Positions 25,627 to 34,900 of a stretch of DNA of 35,941 nt are shown here, in pieces. The stretch is from Bacteroidia bacterium. GTDB lineage: Bacteria; Bacteroidota; Bacteroidia; Flavobacteriales_D; JAUILH01. Within the stretch, counting starts at the first letter, position 1; every line of letters begins with the position of its first letter. The stretch is taken from assembly GCA_030433115.1 (NCBI GenBank), contig JAUILH010000028.1, forward strand, positions 1 through 35,941, given 5' to 3'. Below the pieces are notes generated by a model, which was given only the letters and a program-made list of their open reading frames with translations, searched no databases and was not told the DNA's origin. A program made the position numbers and the translations under genes.

Positions 25627-26043
25627 TTATTGAAGTTTAAATATGATGGGTAATCTAATGAGTTGTCTTACAGGCTTCTTTTTGTTTTCAGCCGGAATCC
25701 ATGTCTTTAATTTTTTTACGGCATTTATAGCACTTTCATCACAGCCGAATCCAATTCCACGTATGACTTTAATCTGAGAAAGGCTGCCGTCTTTCTCAAC
25801 TACAAATGAGACATATACTTTACCCTGAATATTATTATTTTTGGCAGAATCCGGATAGACAATATTTTTTTTGAGGTCTTTCATTAAGGCTTCATTGCCT
25901 CCGGGGTATGTGGCCTCTTTTTCCGGGAAATCTAGAATTTCATTTTTAACTTTTGGTTGAGGTGGTGGTTGAGGTGGCTCTGGGATGGTCTGAGCGACAC
26001 CGAGTAATGGAAATAGTAGAAGTGCGATGAGAATATATTTCAT
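25627..26043 (-). CDS. Exported TonB C-terminal-domain protein, array member 2
   Basis: The 138-residue protein has a clean signal peptide (MKYILIALLLFPLLGVAQ, cleaved near Q18), a very short Pro-rich segment (PEPPQPPPQPK) and the TonB C-terminal-like domain with ATYPGGNEAL, YPDSAKNNNIQGKVYVSFVVEKDG and VIRGIGFGCDESAINAVKKLK. I start it at 26043 because an upstream in-frame start would overlap the previous gene and bury the signal peptide. The short Pro-rich stretch is far too short to span the periplasm. Confidence 0.83.
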   Translation of the reverse strand: MKYILIALLLFPLLGVAQTIPEPPQPPPQPKVKNEILDFPEKEATYPGGNEALMKDLKKNIVYPDSAKNNNIQGKVYVSFVVEKDGSLSQIKVIRGIGFGCDESAINAVKKLKTWIPAENKKKPVRQLIRLPIIFKLQ

Positions 26044-26065
26044 GGTGCAATTGTTTAAAGATAAA

Positions 26066-26566
26066 TTAATCCATTTTGAATGAGACGGGTATGCGTATGA
26101 GTTGTTTGACCTTTTTTCCATTTATTTCACCTGGAATCCATGGTTTGGATTTTTTGATGGCATCAATGGCTGCATTATTGTAGGCATCATTCAGTCCTTT
26201 CAGGATTTTGAAATCACTTAATTTATCATCGGTGTTCACTACGAATTCAACAAATACTTTCCCTTCAATACAACCATAAGATGTTGGGTAGTTTAGATTT
26301 GATGCTAGTTCCTTGAAAAAGAGTTCCATGCCACCAGGGTATTCTGCACTTTTTTCGCAGAAATCATAGACTTTGTCCTGAGTATATTTTCCGGTTGTAT
26401 CCGGAATCAGAGGAACACTATCCAGGTCCAGTTCAATAAGATCTTCAGCAGGAGACTCTTTCGCAACACACGGATAGGTGCAGTCGGGAGTAGGTGCCAT
26501 AGGAGGAATGTCTTGCCCCGTGGAAATAAATTGAATCATTAGAAGCAGTGCTAAAATTGATTTCAT
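26066..26566 (-). CDS. Exported TonB C-terminal-domain protein, array member 1 (first)
   Basis: The 166-residue protein is the longest of the five. It has a signal peptide (about 1-18), an acidic linker (EDLIELDLDSVPLIPDTTGK), and a TonB C-terminal-like domain with AEYPGGMELFFKEL, YGCIEGKVFVEFVVNTD, a degenerate LKGLNDAYNNAAIDAIKKSK and VKQLIRIPVSFKMD. It lacks the GCDE cysteine motif. The ATG at 26566 is chosen for the signal peptide; an ATG two codons earlier is also possible. It heads the leftward array, downstream of a 340-bp intergenic region. Confidence 0.8.
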   Translation of the reverse strand: MKSILALLLMIQFISTGQDIPPMAPTPDCTYPCVAKESPAEDLIELDLDSVPLIPDTTGKYTQDKVYDFCEKSAEYPGGMELFFKELASNLNYPTSYGCIEGKVFVEFVVNTDDKLSDFKILKGLNDAYNNAAIDAIKKSKPWIPGEINGKKVKQLIRIPVSFKMD

Positions 26567-26730
26567 GAGCATATCATGGTTTTGGTTTGATTGATATGGC
26601 ACAAAAATTATTCCCGAATTACCAATTATGATAACTTGCCATTTTCATTTACAGAAAGGTCAGTGTTAATGAGTGAAAACCCAGACCAGTCGATTATAAA
26701 AAACTACCTATGATACCAACGAGCGGAAAA

Positions 26731-26801
26731 CCAGCAACCAGACTCCTTCGCGTGCTCTGAGTGACGGTTGCTGGACAAGTGACAAAAGAGTCTGGTTGTG
26801 G
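26731..26801. repeat. Repeat A-related element, copy 3
   Basis: A perfect terminal inverted repeat CCAGCAACC (26731-26739) / GGTTGCTGG (26766-26774) encloses AGACTCCTTCG...GCTCTGAG, the same core as the repeats around the GIY-YIG gene. A partial inverted copy (AAAGAGTCTGGTTGTGG) follows at 26785-26801. The 340-bp gap 26567-26906 otherwise holds only the array leader region and the gldN terminator hairpin. Confidence 0.75.
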
Positions 26802-26869
26802 CGAGGGAAGACGTTTTTTTAGACACTTATAATAACAATGAGATGCACATCCCACTCTCGCACAAGTAA

Positions 26870-26897
26870 ATTCCCCCAATCATGTGATCAGGGGAAT
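26870..26897 (-). terminator. Hairpin after gldN, probable terminator
   Basis: ATTCCCC (26870-26876) and GGGGAAT (26891-26897) form a stem that extends with wobble pairs to an ACAT loop. It lies ten bases after the gldN stop. The T-tail on the minus strand is short, so termination may be partial. Confidence 0.5.
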
Positions 26898-26906
26898 GTA
26901 TTGCTG

Positions 26907-27905
26907 TTAGAAATGCCATACGTCATGTTCGAATCTGAAGATATCCGCTTTGATTTCATCTGATTTCAAAAGGGCATCTACACCTACTTTATGATCATTA
27001 ACATCTCTATCGAAAACATTGGTCTCTTTGTCAATGTAACTTTGGAACTTTCTTTTCCAGAATAAATCGTCAAAAGATAGTCTTCTGGCATCATTCTTCT
27101 CGTTATAGGTGAAATGGTTTTGAAGCAGGTACCTTGCCTCCGGAAAATAGATCCAAAACAACTCTCTTTTAACTGTTGGGGTAAAAGTTAGTCCAATTGG
27201 GTCGTACTTCATTTCGTAAGCTACAGGTGCAATGGCAATGATTCTCACATCTAAAACTGATCTTTGTTTGTCGAAAAACCACTCTTCCTTAATGCGGTAT
27301 TCTAAGATGTCTTCAGATTTGATCTCTTGTGTCATGTATGCATCATAAGTATTCGGGTTGCCAAATACGTCTAAATCTTCCGGTTTGTATTCTGGTCGTC
27401 CAAATTCATTGACACGAATGGGAGCGGCTACTGAATCGTACCTCCCCCTGAAGCTAAGCCTTTCTGCTATTTGGGTCTCATATTCTTTTTGTGACAGTTG
27501 AGATCTGAGAATAGGATACCTGAGTTGATCACCATCAAATATGTTCATGGTCATTGCCTTGTCTTTGTCGTATGGTTTATAACAAACAATGTTGTTGTGT
27601 TGGATTCCACACTTTAAGACGTCCCATAAGCTCAACCGATCAGACATTGGTTGAAGTGGATAGTAAAGCGGATGATTCATTTTTTCTCTTAAATCTATCG
27701 TCCGCCAAACGCGCTTACTCCAAACGTAATCTCCTTCTCTCAAATTGGTATATGGAACCACTTTCTTAGTGGGAATGTGTGTTTGCAGAACCACACCATT
27801 GATAACTCCGCCGGGAGCTCCTTCAGGTACATTTAGTGGACCACATTGTGCAAATCCGACATTTGTACAAAGGATAAAAGCCAACTTTAAACCAATTTTA
27901 ATCAT
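26907..27905 (-). CDS. gldN: Gliding motility / T9SS protein GldN homologue, no gldKLM adjacent
   Basis: The 332-residue protein has a signal peptide (about 1-20, ending GFAQ) and GldN hallmarks: LREGDYVWSKRVWRTIDLREKMNHPLYYP (about 56-84), SLWDVLKCG, QEIKSEDILEYRIKEEWFFDKQRSVLDVRIIAIAPV, ELFWIYFPEAR and FDDLFWKRKFQSYIDKE. GldN/PorN forms the periplasmic ring of T9SS together with GldK at the outer membrane. The gene is normally next to gldK, gldL and gldM, none of which is seen here, so this may be a second copy (like gldO in Flavobacterium) or a dispersed T9SS locus. The 5' leader contains a hairpin. Confidence 0.9.
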   Translation of the reverse strand: MIKIGLKLAFILCTNVGFAQCGPLNVPEGAPGGVINGVVLQTHIPTKKVVPYTNLREGDYVWSKRVWRTIDLREKMNHPLYYPLQPMSDRLSLWDVLKCGIQHNNIVCYKPYDKDKAMTMNIFDGDQLRYPILRSQLSQKEYETQIAERLSFRGRYDSVAAPIRVNEFGRPEYKPEDLDVFGNPNTYDAYMTQEIKSEDILEYRIKEEWFFDKQRSVLDVRIIAIAPVAYEMKYDPIGLTFTPTVKRELFWIYFPEARYLLQNHFTYNEKNDARRLSFDDLFWKRKFQSYIDKETNVFDRDVNDHKVGVDALLKSDEIKADIFRFEHDVWHF

Positions 27906-27928
27906 ATCATCGTAGTTTATTAGATTAT

Positions 27929-27955
27929 AATCCAGGACAGAAACTACCCTGGATT
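27929..27955 (-). promoter_or_regulatory. Hairpin in the gldN 5' leader
   Basis: AATCCAGG (27929-27936) and CCTGGATT (27948-27955) form an 8-bp stem with an 11-base loop, 24-50 bp before the gldN ATG. There is no T-run right after it on the minus strand, so it is more likely an operator or mRNA structure than a terminator. Confidence 0.4.
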
Positions 27956-28027
27956 GTGTATGTGTTAATTACTACTTGATGTCTTGAGTTGAGAAAAGTA
28001 ACTCGTTGTTTTGAAAATAAATTAGAC

Positions 28028-28059
28028 ACAAAAAAAGGGTGTCACAAAGTGACACCCTT
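28028..28059 (-). terminator. Intrinsic terminator after groEL
   Basis: On the minus strand a 10-bp stem AAGGGTGTCA/TGACACCCTT (28035-28059) with a five-base loop is followed by a T-run (complement of the A7 at 28030-28036). It lies 22 bases after the groEL stop. Confidence 0.93.
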
Positions 28060-28081
28060 CCAAACGTTTAATTAGATGATT

Positions 28082-30015
<1,934 letters not shown>

Positions 30016-30069
30016 TTTTATCGTTTTTAATTATTAGTTCGAATTTGAGTATGCTCATTGTCATAATCT

Positions 30070-30091
30070 GTGCCAATCGATAAATTGGCAC
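30070..30091. promoter_or_regulatory. Inverted repeat upstream of groES (possible operator or sigma-54-like -24 element)
   Basis: GTGCCAAT (30070-30077) and ATTGGCAC (30084-30091) form a perfect 8-bp dyad with a 6-base spacer, 55-76 bp before the groES ATG. It differs from the HrcA/CIRCE sequence. On the minus strand it contains TTGGCAC, the -24 half of a sigma-54 promoter, but the -12 position has ATGA instead of TTGC. Confidence 0.5.
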
Positions 30092-30124
30092 TTTTAAAGA
30101 CAATTTTTCCGTTTTTCGGAGGGC

Positions 30125-30164
30125 TTTAAAATAAAAATGTCAGTATGTGTGACATACTGACATT
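30125..30164 (-). terminator. Intrinsic terminator after secG
   Basis: AATGTCAGTATGT (30136-30148) and ACATACTGACATT (30152-30164) form a perfect 13-bp stem with a 3-base loop. On the minus strand it is followed by a T-rich tail (TTTTATTTT). It ends the miaB-secG operon and separates it from groES. Confidence 0.88.
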
Positions 30165-30191
30165 CTCTTAAATTTTATTTCGAGCTGAGTT

Positions 30192-30455
30192 CTAACCTTG
30201 CTGCTCCTGACCATCTTGTTGAGGTGCATCTGCTGGTTTATTCATGATACTGCTTACCATGCTCAAAACAACGATCGCAATCGCCAATCCCCAAGTAATT
30301 TTTTCAATACCATCCATCACTTGTTTTACACCACCAAATTGGTTCGCTGCACCAAATGTTGAAGATAAACCTCCACCTTTAGGGTTTTGCGCAAGAATCA
30401 CAAATACCAGGCATACGCACAGAACGATGATTAAAATTGTAATAACTGAACTCAT
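30192..30455 (-). CDS. secG: Protein translocase subunit SecG
   Basis: The 87-residue membrane protein has two transmembrane helices (about 4-22 and 54-72). They are separated by the SecG cytoplasmic loop QNPKGGGLSSTFGAANQFGGVKQ, which is diagnostic. A Gln/Asp-rich tail follows. SecG assists SecYE in preprotein export. It starts one base after the stop of the TPR gene, so it is the last cistron of a leftward operon. Confidence 0.95.
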   Translation of the reverse strand: MSSVITILIIVLCVCLVFVILAQNPKGGGLSSTFGAANQFGGVKQVMDGIEKITWGLAIAIVVLSMVSSIMNKPADAPQQDGQEQQG

Positions 30456-30456
30456 T

Positions 30457-31497
30457 TTAGTCTTTTTTAATTAATTCTTCCAAAAAATGAATTTGGCTTG
30501 CAAAGTAACCCTTTTTTTCTGGAATATTCAAACTCAATTTTTGATAAATCTCAATTGCCTTCTGATAGTTCTTTTGCTTAATGTAAATTCTGGCCAAAGT
30601 TTCTGTTACAATGTCATCCTTGTCAACTATTTTAAAGACTTTTTCGGAGACAGTTTTCTCTTTGTCAAACTTTGAGATTCTTGGTTTGTTTTGGATGAAT
30701 CGGTCTATGATTTCAGTGGAGGACGGATGATTGTTTTCTACTTTATCCGGTTCAAGCCAGTCTAAGAAAGTGTTTGGTTGCGTTTTTGATTTGTTTTGCG
30801 AACTGGTGTTTTTGACTTCCTCTTGCTTTATCTGATCAGAATCCGTTTCCTGAATGCCGAATACTTTTTCGATTTGATATAAAGTGTGAGAGCCAGGTTT
30901 GATCAATTCGTCGAGAACTGCATCCGTCAGCTGGTCAACAGATGTTTCAGGATCGTCGGTGTGAGATGTTTCTAAAACATCCGTATTAACTTGTTCAATG
31001 GATGGTGTAGGTTCAATTTGTTGGGAGTTGTCGGCGGATTCAGTTGTGTCCGTTTCTTGAACAGGTGTCGGATTACTCCCTGCCGAGTCTGGTTTTAGAT
31101 CTTCACTGGTTTCTGCTAACTCTTCAGCAGAATGTAGGTCCATTTTTTTGATATCCCGAAGGACTTCTTCAATGGTTTTTTCAGGAGCTACTTCAGGGCT
31201 GTTTTGAATAACTGGTTCTTCAACTGTTGATGCTTCAAGCGATTCTTCAATTCGCGCTTTGACCTGCTCTCGCAGTAAAACTTTGTACAAAAGGGATCGG
31301 TCCGGAACTAAAAGCGCCACTTCTTTCAAATACTCAGAAAATGACAGATCATTTGTGTCCTTAAGAATTTTTAATTTGAGCACTTTAATTGCTGGGAAGT
31401 GGGGGTGTTTTTGCTCTAAATCTTCAAGAAAAGGCAAATGTTCAGGCTTTACTAATGCCGGATTTTTAATGCATTCTATGAGTGTTTGTTGATTCAC
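30457..31497 (-). CDS. TPR-containing protein between lptE and secG
   Basis: The 346-residue soluble protein has no signal peptide. An N-terminal helical part (residues 1-90, EHLPFLEDLEQKHPHFPAIKVLKLKILK) is followed by a long acidic, Thr/Ser/Glu-rich and probably disordered middle (about 95-270). At the end is a short TPR-like helical pair, ETLARIYIKQKNYQKAIEIYQKLSLNIPEKKGYFASQIHFL. Its start overlaps the lptE stop by four bases and it ends one base before secG. The same position in related genomes often holds such a protein; a role in envelope biogenesis or secretion is only suggested by context. Confidence 0.85.
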   Translation of the reverse strand: MNQQTLIECIKNPALVKPEHLPFLEDLEQKHPHFPAIKVLKLKILKDTNDLSFSEYLKEVALLVPDRSLLYKVLLREQVKARIEESLEASTVEEPVIQNSPEVAPEKTIEEVLRDIKKMDLHSAEELAETSEDLKPDSAGSNPTPVQETDTTESADNSQQIEPTPSIEQVNTDVLETSHTDDPETSVDQLTDAVLDELIKPGSHTLYQIEKVFGIQETDSDQIKQEEVKNTSSQNKSKTQPNTFLDWLEPDKVENNHPSSTEIIDRFIQNKPRISKFDKEKTVSEKVFKIVDKDDIVTETLARIYIKQKNYQKAIEIYQKLSLNIPEKKGYFASQIHFLEELIKKD

Positions 31498-31991
31498 CAG
31501 CTTCCAAATGCACGATTAAAAATGTCTTGAGAAATTTGATCAAAGATTTCTTCCATGAGTTCGCTTTCAACTGAAGAAATGTCAATAGTACTCTGATAAT
31601 TAGCGAAACGCGTAAATGACTGTGTGAAGTTAGTTTGGGGGTCAATTTTATTGACATAATTCACATCCACTCGAATGGTCAAACGGTTTTGAGCAGCCAC
31701 ATCATTGTTCTGAACACCTTCCGGTCTGATTTCGTAATAGGAGATATTGCCATCAATTAAGATGTCTGCTGAATCGGCGTTAACCAGTTCCAGTTTAGAT
31801 TGAGCTAAAATCATGTCCTGAAATTGCTCGGTAAATATTTGTCCTGAAGCTGGCGGTGCTAGAGGAGCCTGTACTAGGAAAGGACTCACTTTTGCTGTAT
31901 CACCTTTTACCTGCACATCACTAAATTTGTAGTTGATTTTACAAGAGCTCAATGCAATGATCATTAGCGATATGAGTGAGAGGCGAAACAT
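31494..31991 (-). CDS. lptE: LptE-like LPS-assembly lipoprotein
   Basis: The 165-residue lipoprotein has a lipobox LSSC at Cys17 and the Bacteroidota LptE pattern: CKINYKFSDVQV, Pro/Ala-rich segment, FTEQFQDMILAQSKLELVNADSADILIDGNISYYEIRP, NRLTIRVDVNYVN and a C-terminal EEIFDQISQDIFNRAFGSW. LptE plugs the LptD barrel and helps insert lipopolysaccharide in the outer membrane. It lies between the sigma-54 activator (16 bp) and the TPR gene (4-base overlap). Confidence 0.88.
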   Translation of the reverse strand: MFRLSLISLMIIALSSCKINYKFSDVQVKGDTAKVSPFLVQAPLAPPASGQIFTEQFQDMILAQSKLELVNADSADILIDGNISYYEIRPEGVQNNDVAAQNRLTIRVDVNYVNKIDPQTNFTQSFTRFANYQSTIDISSVESELMEEIFDQISQDIFNRAFGSW

Positions 31992-32007
31992 GTATCCTTA
32001 ACCCAAA

Positions 32008-33273
32008 TTATTCAATGATATTGTGTTCTTTGATCTTGCGGTAAAGCGTGCGTTCACTAATGCCCAATTCCTGAGCAGCATATTTTCGTTTTCCCCTGTG
32101 TTTTTTGAGTGCTTTTTTGATCATCTCAATTTCTTTGTCCACCAATGAGAGAGATTCCTCAACTTCTTCGTGCTCATGAATGTGCTCAGCTCCTGCGGGA
32201 ATAATGGCGTTAGGCTGATAAGGCTGAGAAGCTCCCGGATTTGGTGTAATGTTCGCTCCGGAAGAATTGAAATCTGGTTTACTATCTACTTCTACCTCAT
32301 GGTGCAGTTTGTCAATGAGATCTGATCTGTCATAATTCAGGGAATCATCATTATTTTCGAGTAAATCCAGAATGATCTTTTTCATGTCTGTGATGTCCTT
32401 TTTCATATCGAACAAGACCTTGTAAAGAATTTCTCTTTCAGAAAAGTTTGGTCCTTCTTCCTTTTTAATCACTGCTGGCAAGTTGGAAGCTGTCACGTTT
32501 GGCAGATATTTACTTAAAGTAGCCGAATCAATTTCTCTGGATTCTTCAATGACGGCCATTTGTTCCGCAACATTTTTTAATTGTCGGATGTTTCCGGGCC
32601 AGTTATAGTTTTGAAGCATGACAATGGCATCTTCAGATAAACGCACAATGGGCATTTTATACTTGTCTGCAAAATCTGCCGAAAATTTTCTGAATAACAG
32701 ATGAATGTCTTCACGTCTTTCGTTCAAAGGTGGCAGGTGAATAGGAACAGTGCTCAATCTGTAGTATAAATCTTCTCGAAACTTGCCCTTGGAGATGGCT
32801 GTTTGCATGTCCTCATTAGTGGCAGCAACAATTCTTACATCTGTTTTCTGAACCTTGGATGACCCTACGCGAATAAATTCTCCGGTTTCGAGAACTCTGA
32901 GCAATCTTACCTGGGTGGGAAGTGGCAATTCAGCTACTTCATCCAAAAAAATAGTCCCGCCATCGGCCACTTCAAAATAGCCTTTTCGACTGTCTGTAGC
33001 ACCCGTAAACGCGCCTTTTTCGTGCCCAAATAACTCGGAGTCAATGGTCCCTTCCGGAATGGCGCCACAGTTCACAGCAATGTATTGACCGTGTTTTCTC
33101 GCACTGTTATGGTGAATGATTTGTGGCATGATTTCTTTCCCCACACCGCTTTGCCCCAAGATCAAAACTGAAATTTCTGTAGGAGCGACTTGCATGGCAA
33201 CCTCAATGGCTCTGTTAAGTCCAACAGAGTTTCCTATTATGCCAAACCGCTGCTTTATTTGTTGAATATCCAT
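32008..33273 (-). CDS. Sigma-54-dependent transcriptional activator (AAA+ / Fis type) without N-terminal sensor
   Basis: The 421-residue bacterial enhancer-binding protein begins almost directly with the AAA+ domain: Walker A GQSGVGKE (40-47), the sigma-54-contacting GAFTGA loop (87-92) and Walker B GGTIFLDE (105-112). A Ser/Asn/Pro-rich linker of about 100 residues leads to a C-terminal Fis-type helix-turn-helix (KRKYAAQELGISERTLYRKIKEHNI). With no receiver, GAF or PAS domain in front, it may be constitutively active or controlled in trans. It is downstream of miaB (2 bp) in a widely conserved cluster with lptE and secG. Confidence 0.93.
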   Translation of the reverse strand: MDIQQIKQRFGIIGNSVGLNRAIEVAMQVAPTEISVLILGQSGVGKEIMPQIIHHNSARKHGQYIAVNCGAIPEGTIDSELFGHEKGAFTGATDSRKGYFEVADGGTIFLDEVAELPLPTQVRLLRVLETGEFIRVGSSKVQKTDVRIVAATNEDMQTAISKGKFREDLYYRLSTVPIHLPPLNERREDIHLLFRKFSADFADKYKMPIVRLSEDAIVMLQNYNWPGNIRQLKNVAEQMAVIEESREIDSATLSKYLPNVTASNLPAVIKKEEGPNFSEREILYKVLFDMKKDITDMKKIILDLLENNDDSLNYDRSDLIDKLHHEVEVDSKPDFNSSGANITPNPGASQPYQPNAIIPAGAEHIHEHEEVEESLSLVDKEIEMIKKALKKHRGKRKYAAQELGISERTLYRKIKEHNIIE

Positions 33274-33275
33274 AC

Positions 33276-34718
33276 TTAGGCTCTTTTAGAAACGATTTCG
33301 GTCACTTCACCCAATAATGTTGCGGCTGTACAATCCGTGATTTTCACCATGACATAATCTCCTTTATTGAAATCTCCTTTCGGAAACACACACATTTTGT
33401 TTTGAGAGTTTCTGCCCTTCATTTGCTCGTCTGATTTTTTAGAGGTGCCTTCAACCAATACTTTGAATGTTTTTCCCAAATCCCTCTGATTGCTCTCGTG
33501 GCAATGTTGCATTTGAAGGTCAATGATTTCTCTAAGTCTTACCGACTTCACATCTTCAGGAATATCATCTTCATATTTTCGCTCTGCGAGAGTTTTTGGT
33601 CTTTCAGAGTACTTAAACATATATGCAAAGTCAAACTTCACCGTTTCCATCAAGCTAATGGTGTCATTGTGTTCGGCGTCTGTTTCACTGCAAAATCCAG
33701 TGATGACATCTGTACTAATTCCAACATCAGGAATGTGCTTGCGCATTGAGCTGATTCTATCCAGGTACCATTCTCTGGTATAGCCTCTGTTCATTTTTTT
33801 AAGGACTTCACTGTTCCCTGATTGAACTGGTAGATGAATGTAATTACAAATGTTGTCGTATCTGGCCATCACTTCAAATACCTCATCGGTCATGTCTTTT
33901 GGGTGGCTGGTTGAAAATCGAACGCGTAAATCCGGATGAACTTTGGCTACCATCTCCATCAATTGCGCAAAATTAACAGTGGGTTTGCTCTCGTCCTTAA
34001 TTTCTCCTTTACTATTGATGTTCCAGCGATATGAATCTACATTTTGCCCAAGCAGAGTGACTTCACGGTAACCTTCCTGAAACAGGTATTTGGCCTCATG
34101 CACAATGGTCTGTGGATCACGGCTTCTTTCTCTGCCTCTGGTGAAAGGAACTACACAAAAAGAACACATGTTGTCACATCCACGAGTAATCGATATAAAA
34201 GAGGTTACGCCATTGCCATCTAATCTAACAGGTGTTATTTCCGCATAAGTTTCTTCTCTCGACAATAATACATTCACGGCTTTTTGTCCTGTTTCGGTTT
34301 CTTCCAGCAGTTGCGGAAGATCGCGGTAAGCATCCGGACCTACCACCAGGTCAACCAATTTTTCCTCCTCAAGCAAATTTTTCTTGAGTCGTTCTGCCAT
34401 GCAACCCAAAATACCGATCTTAAGAGATGGATTCGTTTTTTTACTTTGATTGAACTGAGTCAGTCTTTTGCGGACACGTTGTTCAGCATTTTCACGAATG
34501 GAGCATGTATTAACCAGAATAACATCTGCCCCCTCAAAGTTTCTGGTCGTGGTGTAGCCATTTTCCATTAAGATACTTGCCACAATTTCACTGTCTGAGA
34601 AATTCATTTGGCAGCCATAACTTTCTAGAAACAGTTTTTTTCCTGTTTGATTTCCCGGCATATCCAAAGCTTCACCTTGTCTTGTCTCGTCTATGACCTT
34701 TACTTGTGTATCGTGCAT
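33276..34718 (-). CDS. miaB: tRNA-2-methylthio-N6-dimethylallyladenosine synthase MiaB
   Basis: The radical SAM methylthiotransferase (480 residues from this start) modifies A37 of tRNAs reading UNN codons. The N-terminal UPF0004 domain has the three cluster cysteines ([26 protein letters not shown]). The radical SAM triad is in [23 protein letters not shown], and a C-terminal TRAM domain runs from about residue 410. I start at ATG 34718. A longer in-frame TTG (34739) would lie within the promoter -7 box and so cannot be translated from that promoter. It is the first gene of the leftward operon. Confidence 0.96.
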   Translation of the reverse strand: MHDTQVKVIDETRQGEALDMPGNQTGKKLFLESYGCQMNFSDSEIVASILMENGYTTTRNFEGADVILVNTCSIRENAEQRVRKRLTQFNQSKKTNPSLKIGILGCMAERLKKNLLEEEKLVDLVVGPDAYRDLPQLLEETETGQKAVNVLLSREETYAEITPVRLDGNGVTSFISITRGCDNMCSFCVVPFTRGRERSRDPQTIVHEAKYLFQEGYREVTLLGQNVDSYRWNINSKGEIKDESKPTVNFAQLMEMVAKVHPDLRVRFSTSHPKDMTDEVFEVMARYDNICNYIHLPVQSGNSEVLKKMNRGYTREWYLDRISSMRKHIPDVGISTDVITGFCSETDAEHNDTISLMETVKFDFAYMFKYSERPKTLAERKYEDDIPEDVKSVRLREIIDLQMQHCHESNQRDLGKTFKVLVEGTSKKSDEQMKGRNSQNKMCVFPKGDFNKGDYVMVKITDCTAATLLGEVTEIVSKRA

Positions 34719-34736
34719 AATGTGTGTAATGGGGTG

Positions 34737-34768
34737 CAAATTTACCTATTTTTTCATCATCTGACAAA
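34737..34768 (-). promoter_or_regulatory. Bacteroidota-type promoter of the miaB operon
   Basis: On the minus strand TTTG (34768 to 34765) and TAAATTTG (34744 to 34737) are 20 bases apart and match TTTG / TAnnTTTG exactly. Transcription should begin near 34731, about a dozen bases before the ATG at 34718. Confidence 0.7.
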
Positions 34769-34803
34769 ATGACAGATTTAAAAGAAAATATTTTTTGCTG
34801 ACT

Positions 34804-34823
34804 TTATATTATATATAATATAA
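34804..34823. repeat. Perfect 20-bp A/T-only palindrome upstream of topA
   Basis: TTATATTATA is followed directly by its reverse complement TATAATATAA, in the 182-bp divergent region between miaB and topA. It lies 78-97 bp before the topA ATG. It could be a binding site or a cruciform-prone element. Confidence 0.6.
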
Positions 34824-34900
34824 GACGAAAAGTGGCTGAAGGATATTTGCATGGCTATTAAATAATTCATTTTATTTGCAAAAAATTAAACTCCAATCGT

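Noticed and set aside
24404..26566. Five classical TonB energy transducers
   Set aside because: Each has a cleavable-type signal peptide instead of an anchor plus long Pro-rich spacer, and no exbB/exbD genes are present nearby.
30070..30091. CIRCE element upstream of groES
   Set aside because: The dyad is GTGCCAAT-N6-ATTGGCAC, not TTAGCACTC-N9-GAGTGCTAA, so HrcA control is not supported.
34804..34823. Replication origin or DnaA region
   Set aside because: The AT-rich palindrome stands alone; no DnaA-box cluster or dnaA/dnaN genes are seen.
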